This document shows positions 24,921-32,875 of a DNA stretch of 64,000 bases, one piece after another (within the stretch, counting starts at the first letter, position 1; the number at the start of each line of letters is the position of its first letter). Under the pieces are notes generated by a model that was given only the letters and a program-made list of their open reading frames with translations, had not been told where the DNA came from and did not search any database. Location: assembly GCF_026008495.1 (NCBI RefSeq), contig NZ_BQUN01000095.1:169797-233796 (forward strand), written 5' to 3'. The translations under genes were made by a program, and so were the position numbers. Source of the stretch: Streptomyces sp. A012304. GTDB taxonomy: Bacteria; Actinomycetota; Actinomycetes; Streptomycetales; Streptomycetaceae.

Positions 24921-25699
24921 TTTGCCGCCTCCGCGGTGCGACGCCCCGCACGACGGGTGACGGCGTTGTCCGTGGCACCCGTGATCGCGGCGATGATCTC
25001 TTCGTGGCTGGGGTCCTTCACGGGGAAGGAGCCGTTGTTCTTGCCCAGGCGCAGCACGGCCACGGTGTCCGCGACCGCCTTGACGTCGGCCATGTTGTGG
25101 CTGATGAGGATGACGCCGAGGTCGCGCTCGCGCAGCCGCTCGACCAGGTCGAGGACCTGCGCGGTCTGCTCGACGCCGAGGGCGGCGGTGGGCTCGTCGA
25201 GGATGACGACCTTGGGGTCGCCGATCAGGGCGCGGGCGATGGCGACGACCTGGCGCTGACCGCCGGAGAGACTCGCGATCGGGATGCGCACGCTCGGGAT
25301 CCGGATGGAGAGCGTGGACAGCAGCTCGCGGGCGTTCTTCTCCATCGTCACCTCGTCGATGACGCCGCGGTGCAGCAGCTCACGTCCGAGGTAGAGGTTG
25401 CCGACCACGTCGAGGTTGTCGCACAGGGCGAGGTCCTGGTAGACCGTCGCGACGCCGAGTCCCTGGGCGTCGTGCGGCTTGGTGATGCTGACCGGCTTGC
25501 CCTGCCACTCGATGACGCCCTCGTCGATGGGGTGGACACCGGCGATCGTCTTGACGAGGGTCGACTTACCTGCGCCGTTGTCGCCCACCAGGGCGACGAC
25601 TTCTCCGGCGTGAACCTCCAGATCGACGTCGGTGAGTGCCTGCACCGCACCGAATCGCTTGGAGACTCCGCGCAACGCCAGCACGGGCGTAGCGGACAC
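24917..25699 (-). CDS. xylG: xylose-type ABC transporter ATP-binding protein
   Basis: A 260-residue ATPase with a single nucleotide-binding domain, unlike the double-domain RbsA/XylG of enteric bacteria. Walker A is GDNGAGKST, the signature LSGGQRQVV, Walker B VVILDEPTAAL, and the switch histidine is in LISHNMAD. An in-frame ATG at 25706-25708 directly abuts AAGGAG and cannot use it. The GTG at 25697-25699 is nine bases from that site and is taken as the start. It is the middle gene of the binding protein-ATPase-permease operon and the only sugar-importer ATPase in the window. Confidence 0.9.
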   Translation of the reverse strand: MSATPVLALRGVSKRFGAVQALTDVDLEVHAGEVVALVGDNGAGKSTLVKTIAGVHPIDEGVIEWQGKPVSITKPHDAQGLGVATVYQDLALCDNLDVVGNLYLGRELLHRGVIDEVTMEKNARELLSTLSIRIPSVRIPIASLSGGQRQVVAIARALIGDPKVVILDEPTAALGVEQTAQVLDLVERLRERDLGVILISHNMADVKAVADTVAVLRLGKNNGSFPVKDPSHEEIIAAITGATDNAVTRRAGRRTAEAAK

Positions 25700-25973
25700 G
25701 TGAACCATCTCCTTCGCCGCCTGACCGGCGGGGATGCCGCGCTGTGGGACAGGCGCGGAGGGGTGTGCGCTCGGCGCCGGTGGGCGACGAGGCACGAGGT
25801 TTACAAGATGAACATGGACGAGTGCGTCGCGCTCGGCGACGGTTCCGTCCGACGCCCGCCCCGCAGCGGGGTATGAAGGTGGGGCAGGCGCCGGCGGGGT
25901 CTCGCGGGACCGCTCGGCGGTCGGGGCTCGAGTCCCGTGCGGGACTCGAGCCGGGTGCGCGGGGTGCGCGCGA

Positions 25974-27065
25974 CTACTGCAGACCGGCGGCCTTGCAGGC
26001 GGCGGCGTACTCGGCGGAGCAGATCTCCTGGACCGTGTACAGCCCGTCCTTGACGACCGTGTCCTTGATGTTGGCCTTGGTGACCGACACCGGGGTCAGC
26101 AGCTGGGAGGGCACCTTGTCGCCGGAGCCGCTGGTCAGGGTCTGGGTGGCGAGGGACTTGATGTCCTTGCCCTCCAGCAGGTTCACCGCGAGCTGGGCGG
26201 CGGCGTCCGCCTCCGGCTTGAAGGCCTTGTAGACGGTGGAGGACTGGGTGCCGGCGACGATGCGCTGGATGGCCGCGAGCTCCGCGTCCTGACCGGTCAG
26301 CGGGATGCCCGTGATCTTCGCGCCCTTGAGGGTGTTGGCGATACCACCGGCCATGCCGTCGTTGGCGGAGTAGACGCCCGCGATGTTCTTCGCGCCGAGC
26401 TGGGTGATCGCCGCGGACATCTTCTGGGCGGCGACGGTGTCCTTCCACAGGCCGGACTGCTCGTAGGCGATGGTCACCTTGCCGTCGAGGGCCTTGTGCG
26501 CGCCTTCCTTGAACTGGGCGGCGTTCGGGTCGGCGTCGTCACCGTTGATCATGACGATCTTCGACGCGGGGGTCGCCTTGGCGCCGAGGGCCGCGAGCAG
26601 GGCCTGGCCCTGGAGCTCGCCGACCTTGACGTTGTCGAAGGAGACGTAGGCCGAGACCGGGCCCTGGGCGAGGCGGTCGTACGCGACGACCTTGACGCCC
26701 TTGTTCACCGCGGACTGGATGGAGGACTTGATCGCGGCGGAGTCCTGGGCGGAGACGACGATGACCTTCACACCCTTGGTCACCATGCTGCTCATCTGCT
26801 GGGCCTGCTTGGCCGGGTCGGCGGCGGCGTTCGCGTACTGGACGTCGCAGTCGGAGCAGAGCTCCTTCACCTTGGCCTCGAAGAACGGCTTGTCGAACTT
26901 CTCGTAGCGCGCCGTCACGCTGTCGGGGAGCAGCAGGCCGATCGACTTGCTGTCGGAGCCGCTGCTGCCGGAGTCGTCGTCGCCCGCCTTGCCGCACGCG
27001 GCAATCGACAGGGCCATGGAAACGGCGGTGGCGCCGATCACGACTCTACGCATCGTTGCGTTCAT
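25974..27065 (-). CDS. xylF: xylose-binding lipoprotein
   Basis: A 363-residue CUT2 binding protein with a lipoprotein signal (hydrophobic core, then SIAACGKAG). The ligand-domain motifs fit XylF-type proteins: SIGLLLPDSVTARYEKFD, VVAYDRLAQGPVSAYVSFDN, VYSANDGMAGGIANTLKG and PLTGQDAELAAIQRI. ATG 27065 has GGAGG ten bases upstream. It heads the operon, with about 275 bp before xylG. The upstream region carries an AAGTA-AA-TACTT inverted repeat that could bind Rok7B7. Confidence 0.9.
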   Translation of the reverse strand: MNATMRRVVIGATAVSMALSIAACGKAGDDDSGSSGSDSKSIGLLLPDSVTARYEKFDKPFFEAKVKELCSDCDVQYANAAADPAKQAQQMSSMVTKGVKVIVVSAQDSAAIKSSIQSAVNKGVKVVAYDRLAQGPVSAYVSFDNVKVGELQGQALLAALGAKATPASKIVMINGDDADPNAAQFKEGAHKALDGKVTIAYEQSGLWKDTVAAQKMSAAITQLGAKNIAGVYSANDGMAGGIANTLKGAKITGIPLTGQDAELAAIQRIVAGTQSSTVYKAFKPEADAAAQLAVNLLEGKDIKSLATQTLTSGSGDKVPSQLLTPVSVTKANIKDTVVKDGLYTVQEICSAEYAAACKAAGLQ

Positions 27066-27147
27066 TTGGGGTGTGCCTCCCTGACAGGGCCGCAACGCTG
27101 CGGCCGAGGTGGCTGGAAGTCAACTCGGCCACACGTGCGACGTCAAG

Positions 27148-27159
27148 AAGTAAATACTT
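27148..27159. promoter_or_regulatory. inverted repeat between xylF and rok7B7
   Basis: AAGTAAATACTT, five-base arms around AA, stands out as the only AT-rich stretch in the 123 bp between the ROK gene end and xylF. It lies about 83 bp upstream of the xylF start. Rok7B7 is reported to act on the xyl promoter; that this is its site is my inference. Confidence 0.4.
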
Positions 27160-27188
27160 AACGAGATGGCAACGGCGTCATTCGTTCT

Positions 27189-28388
27189 CTAAGTGAAGGC
27201 AGGCGCGGTGGCCGAGAGGGTGCCGTCCAAAAGTGTCGAATCGCCCATCTCGCTGAGTGCGAGAGCGAGCGCTCCGAGCACCTCCGCACGGCCCCCGAGT
27301 GCCCCCGGGAGAACGGACAGCTGCCGCGCCGCACTGGGGATCGCATAGCGGCCGACGGACTCTCTGATGGGGCCGAGCACCAGCTCACCGGCCTCGGCGA
27401 GATCACCGCCGAGGACCACCCGGCTCGGGTTCAGCAGGTTGCATAGATTGGCGACTCCACTGCCGACATGGCGGCCGACGTCGGCGATCACCCGACGACA
27501 GCCCGGGTCCCCGTCCCGCGCCAGCCGTACGACACCTTCCAGGGTCAGGTCCGTTCCGTGGCTGGACTGGAGGAGCGGCAGCACATAGCGCGCGGCCGCG
27601 AAGGTCTCCAGGCAGCCCCGGTTTCCGCAACGGCAGACGGGGCCGGATTCATCAAGTGTAATATGTCCGATTTCTCCTGCCGTGCCACCGGGTCCTCGGT
27701 AGATCTTCCCATCGATCACCAGGCCGGCCCCGACACCGCTCGCGACCTTGATGTAAGCAAGATCACGTACGCCTCGGCCGCTGCCCCAGACCATCTCGCC
27801 GAGGGCGCCGAGGTTGGCGTCGTTGTCCACGTGGACGGGCACCCCGAGCCGCCCCCGCAGCTCCTCGGCGGGTCTGGTGCCGATCCAGCCGGGCAGGATG
27901 GCCGACGAACCGAGCGTGCCGGACTCCACGTCGATCGGGCCGGGGACGCCGAGACCCACCCCGGCGATCTTCGCGCGGTCCACCCCGGTGGCCTCCAGCA
28001 GGCGGTTGACCAGCTGTTCCGCGCGGTCGAAACCCTGCGTCGAGGAGGCGTCCACGTCCAGCGGCTCGGACTCCTCCGCCAGCACCTGGTGGGCGAGGTT
28101 GCCGATCGCCACCCGCAGATGGGTGTGGCCGAAATCGACGCCGATGACGATGCCCGCGTCACCGCTCAGGGAGACGCTGCGGGCCCGCCGGCCGCCGGCC
28201 GAGGTGGGGGTGACCTCGACGGTCCCGCCGTCCTTCAGCTCGCGAACGATGTTGGAGACGGTCGCCGCCGACAGACCCGTCGTCCGGGCGATCTCCGCCT
28301 GCGTGAGGGACCCCGCCAGACGTACGGCCCGTACGACCCGCTCGAGGTTGGCTCGGTGCAGTGACGACTGCGACCCCGGAGTCTCCAC
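27189..28388 (-). CDS. rok7B7: ROK-family transcriptional regulator Rok7B7
   Basis: A 399-residue ROK regulator. The winged helix-turn-helix is at about 10-65 (GSLTQAEIARTTGLSAATVS). The sugar-kinase-like domain has the DFGHTHLRVAIGN phosphate loop and the zinc cluster CRCGNRGCLE near residue 250. Position directly before xylFGH and after an ngc-type importer matches S. coelicolor rok7B7 (SCO6008), reported to influence xylose transport, carbon catabolite control and antibiotic production. GTG start at 28386-28388. It is transcribed the same way as xylF, with its own promoter region after the terminator at 28522. Confidence 0.92.
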   Translation of the reverse strand: METPGSQSSLHRANLERVVRAVRLAGSLTQAEIARTTGLSAATVSNIVRELKDGGTVEVTPTSAGGRRARSVSLSGDAGIVIGVDFGHTHLRVAIGNLAHQVLAEESEPLDVDASSTQGFDRAEQLVNRLLEATGVDRAKIAGVGLGVPGPIDVESGTLGSSAILPGWIGTRPAEELRGRLGVPVHVDNDANLGALGEMVWGSGRGVRDLAYIKVASGVGAGLVIDGKIYRGPGGTAGEIGHITLDESGPVCRCGNRGCLETFAAARYVLPLLQSSHGTDLTLEGVVRLARDGDPGCRRVIADVGRHVGSGVANLCNLLNPSRVVLGGDLAEAGELVLGPIRESVGRYAIPSAARQLSVLPGALGGRAEVLGALALALSEMGDSTLLDGTLSATAPAFT

Positions 28389-28521
28389 GACGACCTCCTG
28401 CGCGCGGGACCGCTACAGCGAGGCCCCGTCTATGTCCAACTAGTGAACTCTAAGCTGAGCCGCTCGGGTCGCGTCCCGTCAAGAGGTTGAACGGTTTCCA
28501 CCTGGTTGCACACAGTGGCGA

Positions 28522-28549
28522 GCGCCGTTCCCGAAGGCGGGAACGGCGC
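28522..28549. terminator. terminator after the ngcEFG-type operon
   Basis: GCGCCGTTCCC (28522-28532) pairs with GGGAACGGCGC (28539-28549) around a six-base loop. It lies 23 bp beyond the last importer gene and isolates rok7B7 from it. Confidence 0.8.
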
Positions 28550-28571
28550 GCGTTCGGACGGCTGCGCTGCG

Positions 28572-29501
28572 CTACTTCAGCGCCCCGGCGGTCAGGCCCT
28601 GCACCACCTGCCGCTGGAGGACGATGTACGCGGCCAGCACCGGCAGCATGGCCATGACCAGCCCGGCGAACAGCCCCGACCAGTCGCCCTTGTAGCCCTG
28701 GCTGACGGCCAGCTGAACCAGACCCTGCGTCAGGACCCGTCGGTCGGGGTCGGTGTTGAGGACCGTGGGCAGCATGTACTGGTTCCACTGGCCCAGGAAA
28801 TTGAAGATGCCGACGCTGATCAGGCCGGGCCTGGCCATGGGCAGCATGATCTGGAAGAACGTCCGGCTGTGCGAGGCGCCGTCGACGAAGGCCGCCTCCG
28901 CCACCGAGGTGGGCAGCGTGCGGAAGAACGCCGTCAGGAAGAACACCGTGAACGGCAGCGAGTACGCGATGTAGACGAGGATCAGGCCGTGGATCGTGTT
29001 CAGCAGCCCCATGTTGTTCACGACGTAGAACAGCGGGACCAGCGCCAGCATGATCGGGAAGCTCATGCCGCCGATGAACAGGTAGTAGATGAAGCGGTTG
29101 CCGGGGAAGTCGAACCGGGCGAGGACGTACGCCGCCATCGAGCCGAGCACCAGGGTCCCGACGAGGGACCCTCCCACCACCAGCACGGTGTTCAGGAAGT
29201 AGTCGCCCATGTGGGCCTCGGTCCACGCCCGGGCCCAGTTGTCGAAGCGCAGCCGGTCCGGCAGCGACCAGGGCGAGCCGAAGATGGCGCGGTCGTCCTT
29301 GAAGGAGGTCATCACCGCCCACAGCAGCGGCAGCACCACCATGACCGCCCACAGGACGAGGACGCCGTGCGAGAAGACGTCGAGGACACCGCCCTCGGTC
29401 CTCCTCGGCGGCCGCGGCTTCCCGTCGGCGGGTGGGCCGGCCTCGGTGACGGGGGCGCCCGGCTCGGCCGGCACGGGCGCGGGGGTCTGCGTCGTCTTCA
29501 T
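28572..29501 (-). CDS. ngcG: chito-oligosaccharide ABC transporter permease (MalG type)
   Basis: A 309-residue CUT1 permease with a Pro-rich cytoplasmic leader of about 35 residues and about six membrane segments. The EAA loop is EAAFVDGASHSRTFFQIMLP. ATG 29499-29501 lies two bases beyond the stop of the preceding gene. With the binding protein and partner permease it corresponds to the S. coelicolor SCO6005-6007 importer, shown for its binding protein to take N,N'-diacetylchitobiose. Names follow that assignment; it lacks an ATPase partner. Confidence 0.85.
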   Translation of the reverse strand: MKTTQTPAPVPAEPGAPVTEAGPPADGKPRPPRRTEGGVLDVFSHGVLVLWAVMVVLPLLWAVMTSFKDDRAIFGSPWSLPDRLRFDNWARAWTEAHMGDYFLNTVLVVGGSLVGTLVLGSMAAYVLARFDFPGNRFIYYLFIGGMSFPIMLALVPLFYVVNNMGLLNTIHGLILVYIAYSLPFTVFFLTAFFRTLPTSVAEAAFVDGASHSRTFFQIMLPMARPGLISVGIFNFLGQWNQYMLPTVLNTDPDRRVLTQGLVQLAVSQGYKGDWSGLFAGLVMAMLPVLAAYIVLQRQVVQGLTAGALK

Positions 29502-29503
29502 GC

Positions 29504-30430
29504 TCAGTACTCCAGCCGCTCGCGCCGCCCGAGCCGCATGACGACGGCGGCGAAGGCCAGCGTCACGACGAGCAGGGCGACGCCGATGGTGGTGGCGTAG
29601 GCGGCCTGACCGTCCCGGAACGCCTTCTGGTACACGTACAGGACCAGGACGGTGGTCGAGTAGTCGGGGCCGCCGGGGCCGGTCGTCATGATCTGGACGA
29701 CCGCGAACGACTCGGCGCCGAGCGCGAGGATGCCCAGATAGACCCAGCCGGACTGCACGGTGTCCCACAGCAGCGGCAGGGTGACGCGGAAGAAGGTGGT
29801 GGCCCGGCCCGCGCCGTCGAGCAGCGCGGCCTCGTACAGCTCCGCCGGGACGGAGGCCATCCCGGCGGTGAACAGGACCACGAAGAAGCCGACCGTGGAC
29901 CAGACGAGCACCGCCATCACGCACCACAGCGCGAGGTCGGGGTCGCCCAGCCACAGCGGCTGGACGCCGTCCAGCCCGATGCCCCGCAGCAGGGAGTTGA
30001 CGGCCCCGCTGTCGGGGTTGTAAGCGAAGGCGAACAGCAGCGCGACGATGGCGATCGACAGCACCTGCGGGAAGAAATACACGATCTTGTAGAAGGCGGA
30101 GCCCCGGACACCGGTGATCACCGGGCCGCCCTTCCTCCGGCGTCCGCCGGCATTGATCATGAACGCGAAGAACAGCGCCAGTGCGATCGTCACCAGCGGC
30201 AGTACGAGCGCGAACGACAAGCTGTGCTGCAAGGACTTCCAGAAGATCTCGTCGTCCAGCATCCTGCGGTAATTGTCCAGGCCGACCATCTCGAATTCGG
30301 GGCTGAGGCCGGTCCAGTCCGTGAACGAGTAGTAGATGGACTGGACGAAAGGCCACACCACGAAAAGCGTGTACAGTCCCAGCGGCAGCGCCAGGAACCC
30401 CACGATGAACCGGTATTTGCCGTGCTGCAT
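29504..30430 (-). CDS. ngcF: chito-oligosaccharide ABC transporter permease (MalF type)
   Basis: A 308-residue CUT1 permease beginning MQHGKYRFIVGFLALPLGLY. It has about six membrane segments and the EAA loop EAALLDGAGRATTFFRVTLP. A GTG six bases upstream is also in frame, but GGAG is properly spaced only for the ATG at 30430. It lies 28 bp after the binding-protein gene, in the same operon. Confidence 0.87.
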   Translation of the reverse strand: MQHGKYRFIVGFLALPLGLYTLFVVWPFVQSIYYSFTDWTGLSPEFEMVGLDNYRRMLDDEIFWKSLQHSLSFALVLPLVTIALALFFAFMINAGGRRRKGGPVITGVRGSAFYKIVYFFPQVLSIAIVALLFAFAYNPDSGAVNSLLRGIGLDGVQPLWLGDPDLALWCVMAVLVWSTVGFFVVLFTAGMASVPAELYEAALLDGAGRATTFFRVTLPLLWDTVQSGWVYLGILALGAESFAVVQIMTTGPGGPDYSTTVLVLYVYQKAFRDGQAAYATTIGVALLVVTLAFAAVVMRLGRRERLEY

Positions 30431-30458
30431 CGCCACTCCGGTGCCGTGAGTCCGCCGA

Positions 30459-31910
30459 TTACCGGTGCTTGTAGTGCTTGATCGAGGTGTCCTTGGCGGT
30501 CTCGTCGGCGAATGCCTGGATCTTCTTGACGGCCTCGGCCGGGGTGAGCCGGCCGGCCATCATCTCGCCGATTCCGGAGACCCCGATCTTCTCCTTCTGC
30601 AACTGCACGTACCAGTCCTGGAGTCGTGGATTCAGCACGTTCCGGCCGGCTTTCTCCAGCGCGGCGACACCCGATTTGAGGCCCGGGGTGAGGGTGATAC
30701 CGTCGGTGCCGCCGTTGTAGGCGGTCAGCGACTTCACCTTGGCGGTGAAGTTCTTCGACGACGCCTCACTGAGCATGATGCGCAGCTGCTCCATTCCTCC
30801 GGCGGCGTTCTTCGCCTTGGCCGGCACGATGAACGGCTCGCCGCCGGAGGCCCAGAGGGTGCCGAAGGGCATCTTGTCGGAGGAGTCGATGCCGGTGGGC
30901 GCCGAGACGGCCAGGTCGAAGCCGGCCGGGATGACGTTCGCCGACTCATTCTCCACCCAGGAGCCGTTGGGGATGAACAGGGCCTTGCCCCGCGCCCACG
31001 CGGTCTGCGACTGGATGTGGTCCAGACCCGGGGTGCCTTTGAGGACATAGCCCTTGCGGTACAGCTCGTAGTAGGCGTCCAGGCAGGTCTTCACGGCCGG
31101 GTGCTTCCAGGCGTTCGGCTCCAGGTTGTCGATGGCGTCGAGGACCTCGTGGCCACCCACCTTGCCGATCATCGGGTACAGCGAGAAGGGAAGGTAATAG
31201 GGGTACTTGCCCGCGTATGTCCAGCCGGCGATGCCCTTCTTCCTGGCCTTCGCGCAGACCGCGAGCATCTCGTCCCAGGTCTCGGGATAGGCGGCGTCCA
31301 GCGCGTCCAGGGCCTTCCGCGAGTACCAGACGCCGTACACCGTGTAGGCGTAGTACATGATCCAGACGGGGTCGCCGTCGAGCCGGCCCATCTCGACGAT
31401 GCCGGGGCGCAGTGTGTCGCGGACCTTCTTGGCCGGGTCGTCGTAGGAGGGCGCGTCGAGCAGTGGGGTGAGGTCGGCGAGCTGGTTCTTTCCGGACAGG
31501 ACGCCCATGTCCATCTGTTCGGCGCCGGAGTTGTCGATGAGGTCGGGCGGGGTGCCCTGGTTGAAGCGGGGCTGGAGCGTGGACTGGACCTTCTGGGTGG
31601 CCGAGAACTCCACCTTGGCCTGAGGGAAGTTCTTCTCGTAGATCCTCACGGCGTCCTCGGCGTACTCCTTGCCGAAACCGCCGTCGAACAGGACGAATTC
31701 CATCGGGGCGGTCTCATTGACGCCGAGAGGGTTCTTCGCGGTTTTCTCGCCCTCCTCGGCCTTGTTCTGGCCACCGCCGCCCCCACTGCTGGCACAGGCG
31801 GACAGGAAACCCATCGCGGGAACGGAGATGAGGCCGAGTGCGGCGGAGCGTCTGATCAGATCACGGCGGTCGACTCCTGCGGAGTCGTGGTGCTCGGAGG
31901 TTGATCCCAT
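30459..31910 (-). CDS. ngcE: NgcE-like chitobiose/GlcNAc-binding lipoprotein
   Basis: A 483-residue CUT1 binding protein with a twin-arginine signal and lipobox combined (RRDLIRRSAALGLIS, then LSACA). The body matches NgcE as I remember it: AGKYPYYLPF, ESQ/QSQTAWARGKALFIPNGSW and DNLEPNAWKHPAVKTCLDAY. Residues after the signal are Gly/Ser rich. A GAGGA site is seven bases before ATG 31910. A 16-bp DasR-type element lies 35 bp upstream at 31945, which fits control by the GlcNAc regulator. It probably imports chitobiose at lower affinity than DasABC. Confidence 0.9.
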   Translation of the reverse strand: MGSTSEHHDSAGVDRRDLIRRSAALGLISVPAMGFLSACASSGGGGGQNKAEEGEKTAKNPLGVNETAPMEFVLFDGGFGKEYAEDAVRIYEKNFPQAKVEFSATQKVQSTLQPRFNQGTPPDLIDNSGAEQMDMGVLSGKNQLADLTPLLDAPSYDDPAKKVRDTLRPGIVEMGRLDGDPVWIMYYAYTVYGVWYSRKALDALDAAYPETWDEMLAVCAKARKKGIAGWTYAGKYPYYLPFSLYPMIGKVGGHEVLDAIDNLEPNAWKHPAVKTCLDAYYELYRKGYVLKGTPGLDHIQSQTAWARGKALFIPNGSWVENESANVIPAGFDLAVSAPTGIDSSDKMPFGTLWASGGEPFIVPAKAKNAAGGMEQLRIMLSEASSKNFTAKVKSLTAYNGGTDGITLTPGLKSGVAALEKAGRNVLNPRLQDWYVQLQKEKIGVSGIGEMMAGRLTPAEAVKKIQAFADETAKDTSIKHYKHR

Positions 31911-31944
31911 GGTCAAGTCCTCGCCTTCTCCAGGAGAATCGCCG

Positions 31945-31960
31945 ACAGGTATAGTCCACT
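31945..31960. promoter_or_regulatory. candidate DasR-responsive element upstream of ngcE
   Basis: On the minus strand the 16 bases read AGTGGACTATACCTGT. Against the DasR consensus ACTGGTCTAGACCAGT, 12 positions match and the core keeps the symmetric arms. It lies 35 bp from the ngcE start codon, in the expected promoter zone. Confidence 0.6.
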
Positions 31961-32342
31961 TCTGGCCGCCTGAGCAAGATCGAACGCAGAGTTCACCGTC
32001 GGTCTTTTCCGAGTTGAGACCTGGCGGAAATATGAGATCACCGCGGGCCCGCGGTCGGAAAAGCGCACGACATGCGCGCGGAATGGCGCGATCAACCTCC
32101 TTGACATCACCCGCCACTTGGCCACCTACTGATTTCCGGCGCGACAGAGGGGACAACCTTGTCCCCCGGTCGAGGGTGCGGGCTGTTCGACGACCGAGTC
32201 GCCCTGGCGGGAGGTCGAGTTGTTGTCATGATCGTGTAACCGAGGGCGGTCGGCCGCTGACCGGGGCTTCACCCGTCCTCCACAATGATCGGGCCGCCGG
32301 GGGAACGCGTCGGGCGGCCGTCACCACCAGGGGGAGAACGAC
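31961..32342. other. divergent intergenic region with an 18-bp inverted repeat
   Basis: No gene is visible. GGGGACAA-CC-TTGTCCCC occupies 32149-32166 and is perfectly symmetric, about 175 bp before the secreted-protein gene. It may be an operator for the GH67 operon or a small hairpin. Frames reading through this stretch on both strands have no protein-like composition. Confidence 0.5.
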
Positions 32343-32867
32343 ATGGGCATCATCGGACGGTTCACGGGTCTGCTCGCGGGCGCGGCGCTGGGCGCGGGGG
32401 CGGTGTTCGCCACGGCCGCACCGGCGCAGGCGTACAGCCCCAACCCGACGTTCCAGGCCTACTACGCCGACACGGACGCCTGCCCGTGCAGCGGCGGCAA
32501 CCTCACCGACCCGTTCGGCGGCACGACCTTCGCCGCCGACGCGGGCGGCTACGCGGTGAAGATGGAACTGGTCGACGCGGGGGCGTTCGTCGGCAAGGTG
32601 GAGTTCCACCCGAACGACGAGAAGCTCGCCGTGTACGACACCAGCAACGACGGCGACACCTTCTACGTCAAGGTGGGCTACAGCCACGACGGCGCCCACC
32701 ACGCCCTGGGCACCTTCAGCGCGCCCGGCACCAGCGCCACCGTCGACTCCGTGATCCAGGACTTCGAACTGCCCGAGGGCGCCACCGTGGACATCTCCGT
32801 CTACGACGACGCCGCCCTCACCGACCTCATCGGCGCCGCCCGCGGCGTCGGTTCGGCTATCGCCTAG
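32343..32867 (+). CDS. small secreted protein coupled to the GH67 gene
   Basis: A 174-residue protein with a classical signal peptide cleaved around APAQA-YSPN (residue 29-30). The mature domain of about 145 residues is Asp/Gly rich, looks beta-structured and contains a CPC pair (DTDACPCSGG) near its start. No family is recognised. The stop codon forms part of the AGGAGG of the GH67 gene eight bases later, so the two are translated together. A role in binding or presenting glucuronoxylan outside the cell is possible, but only context supports it. Confidence 0.8.
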   Translation: MGIIGRFTGLLAGAALGAGAVFATAAPAQAYSPNPTFQAYYADTDACPCSGGNLTDPFGGTTFAADAGGYAVKMELVDAGAFVGKVEFHPNDEKLAVYDTSNDGDTFYVKVGYSHDGAHHALGTFSAPGTSATVDSVIQDFELPEGATVDISVYDDAALTDLIGAARGVGSAIA

Positions 32868-32875
32868 GAGGCCCC

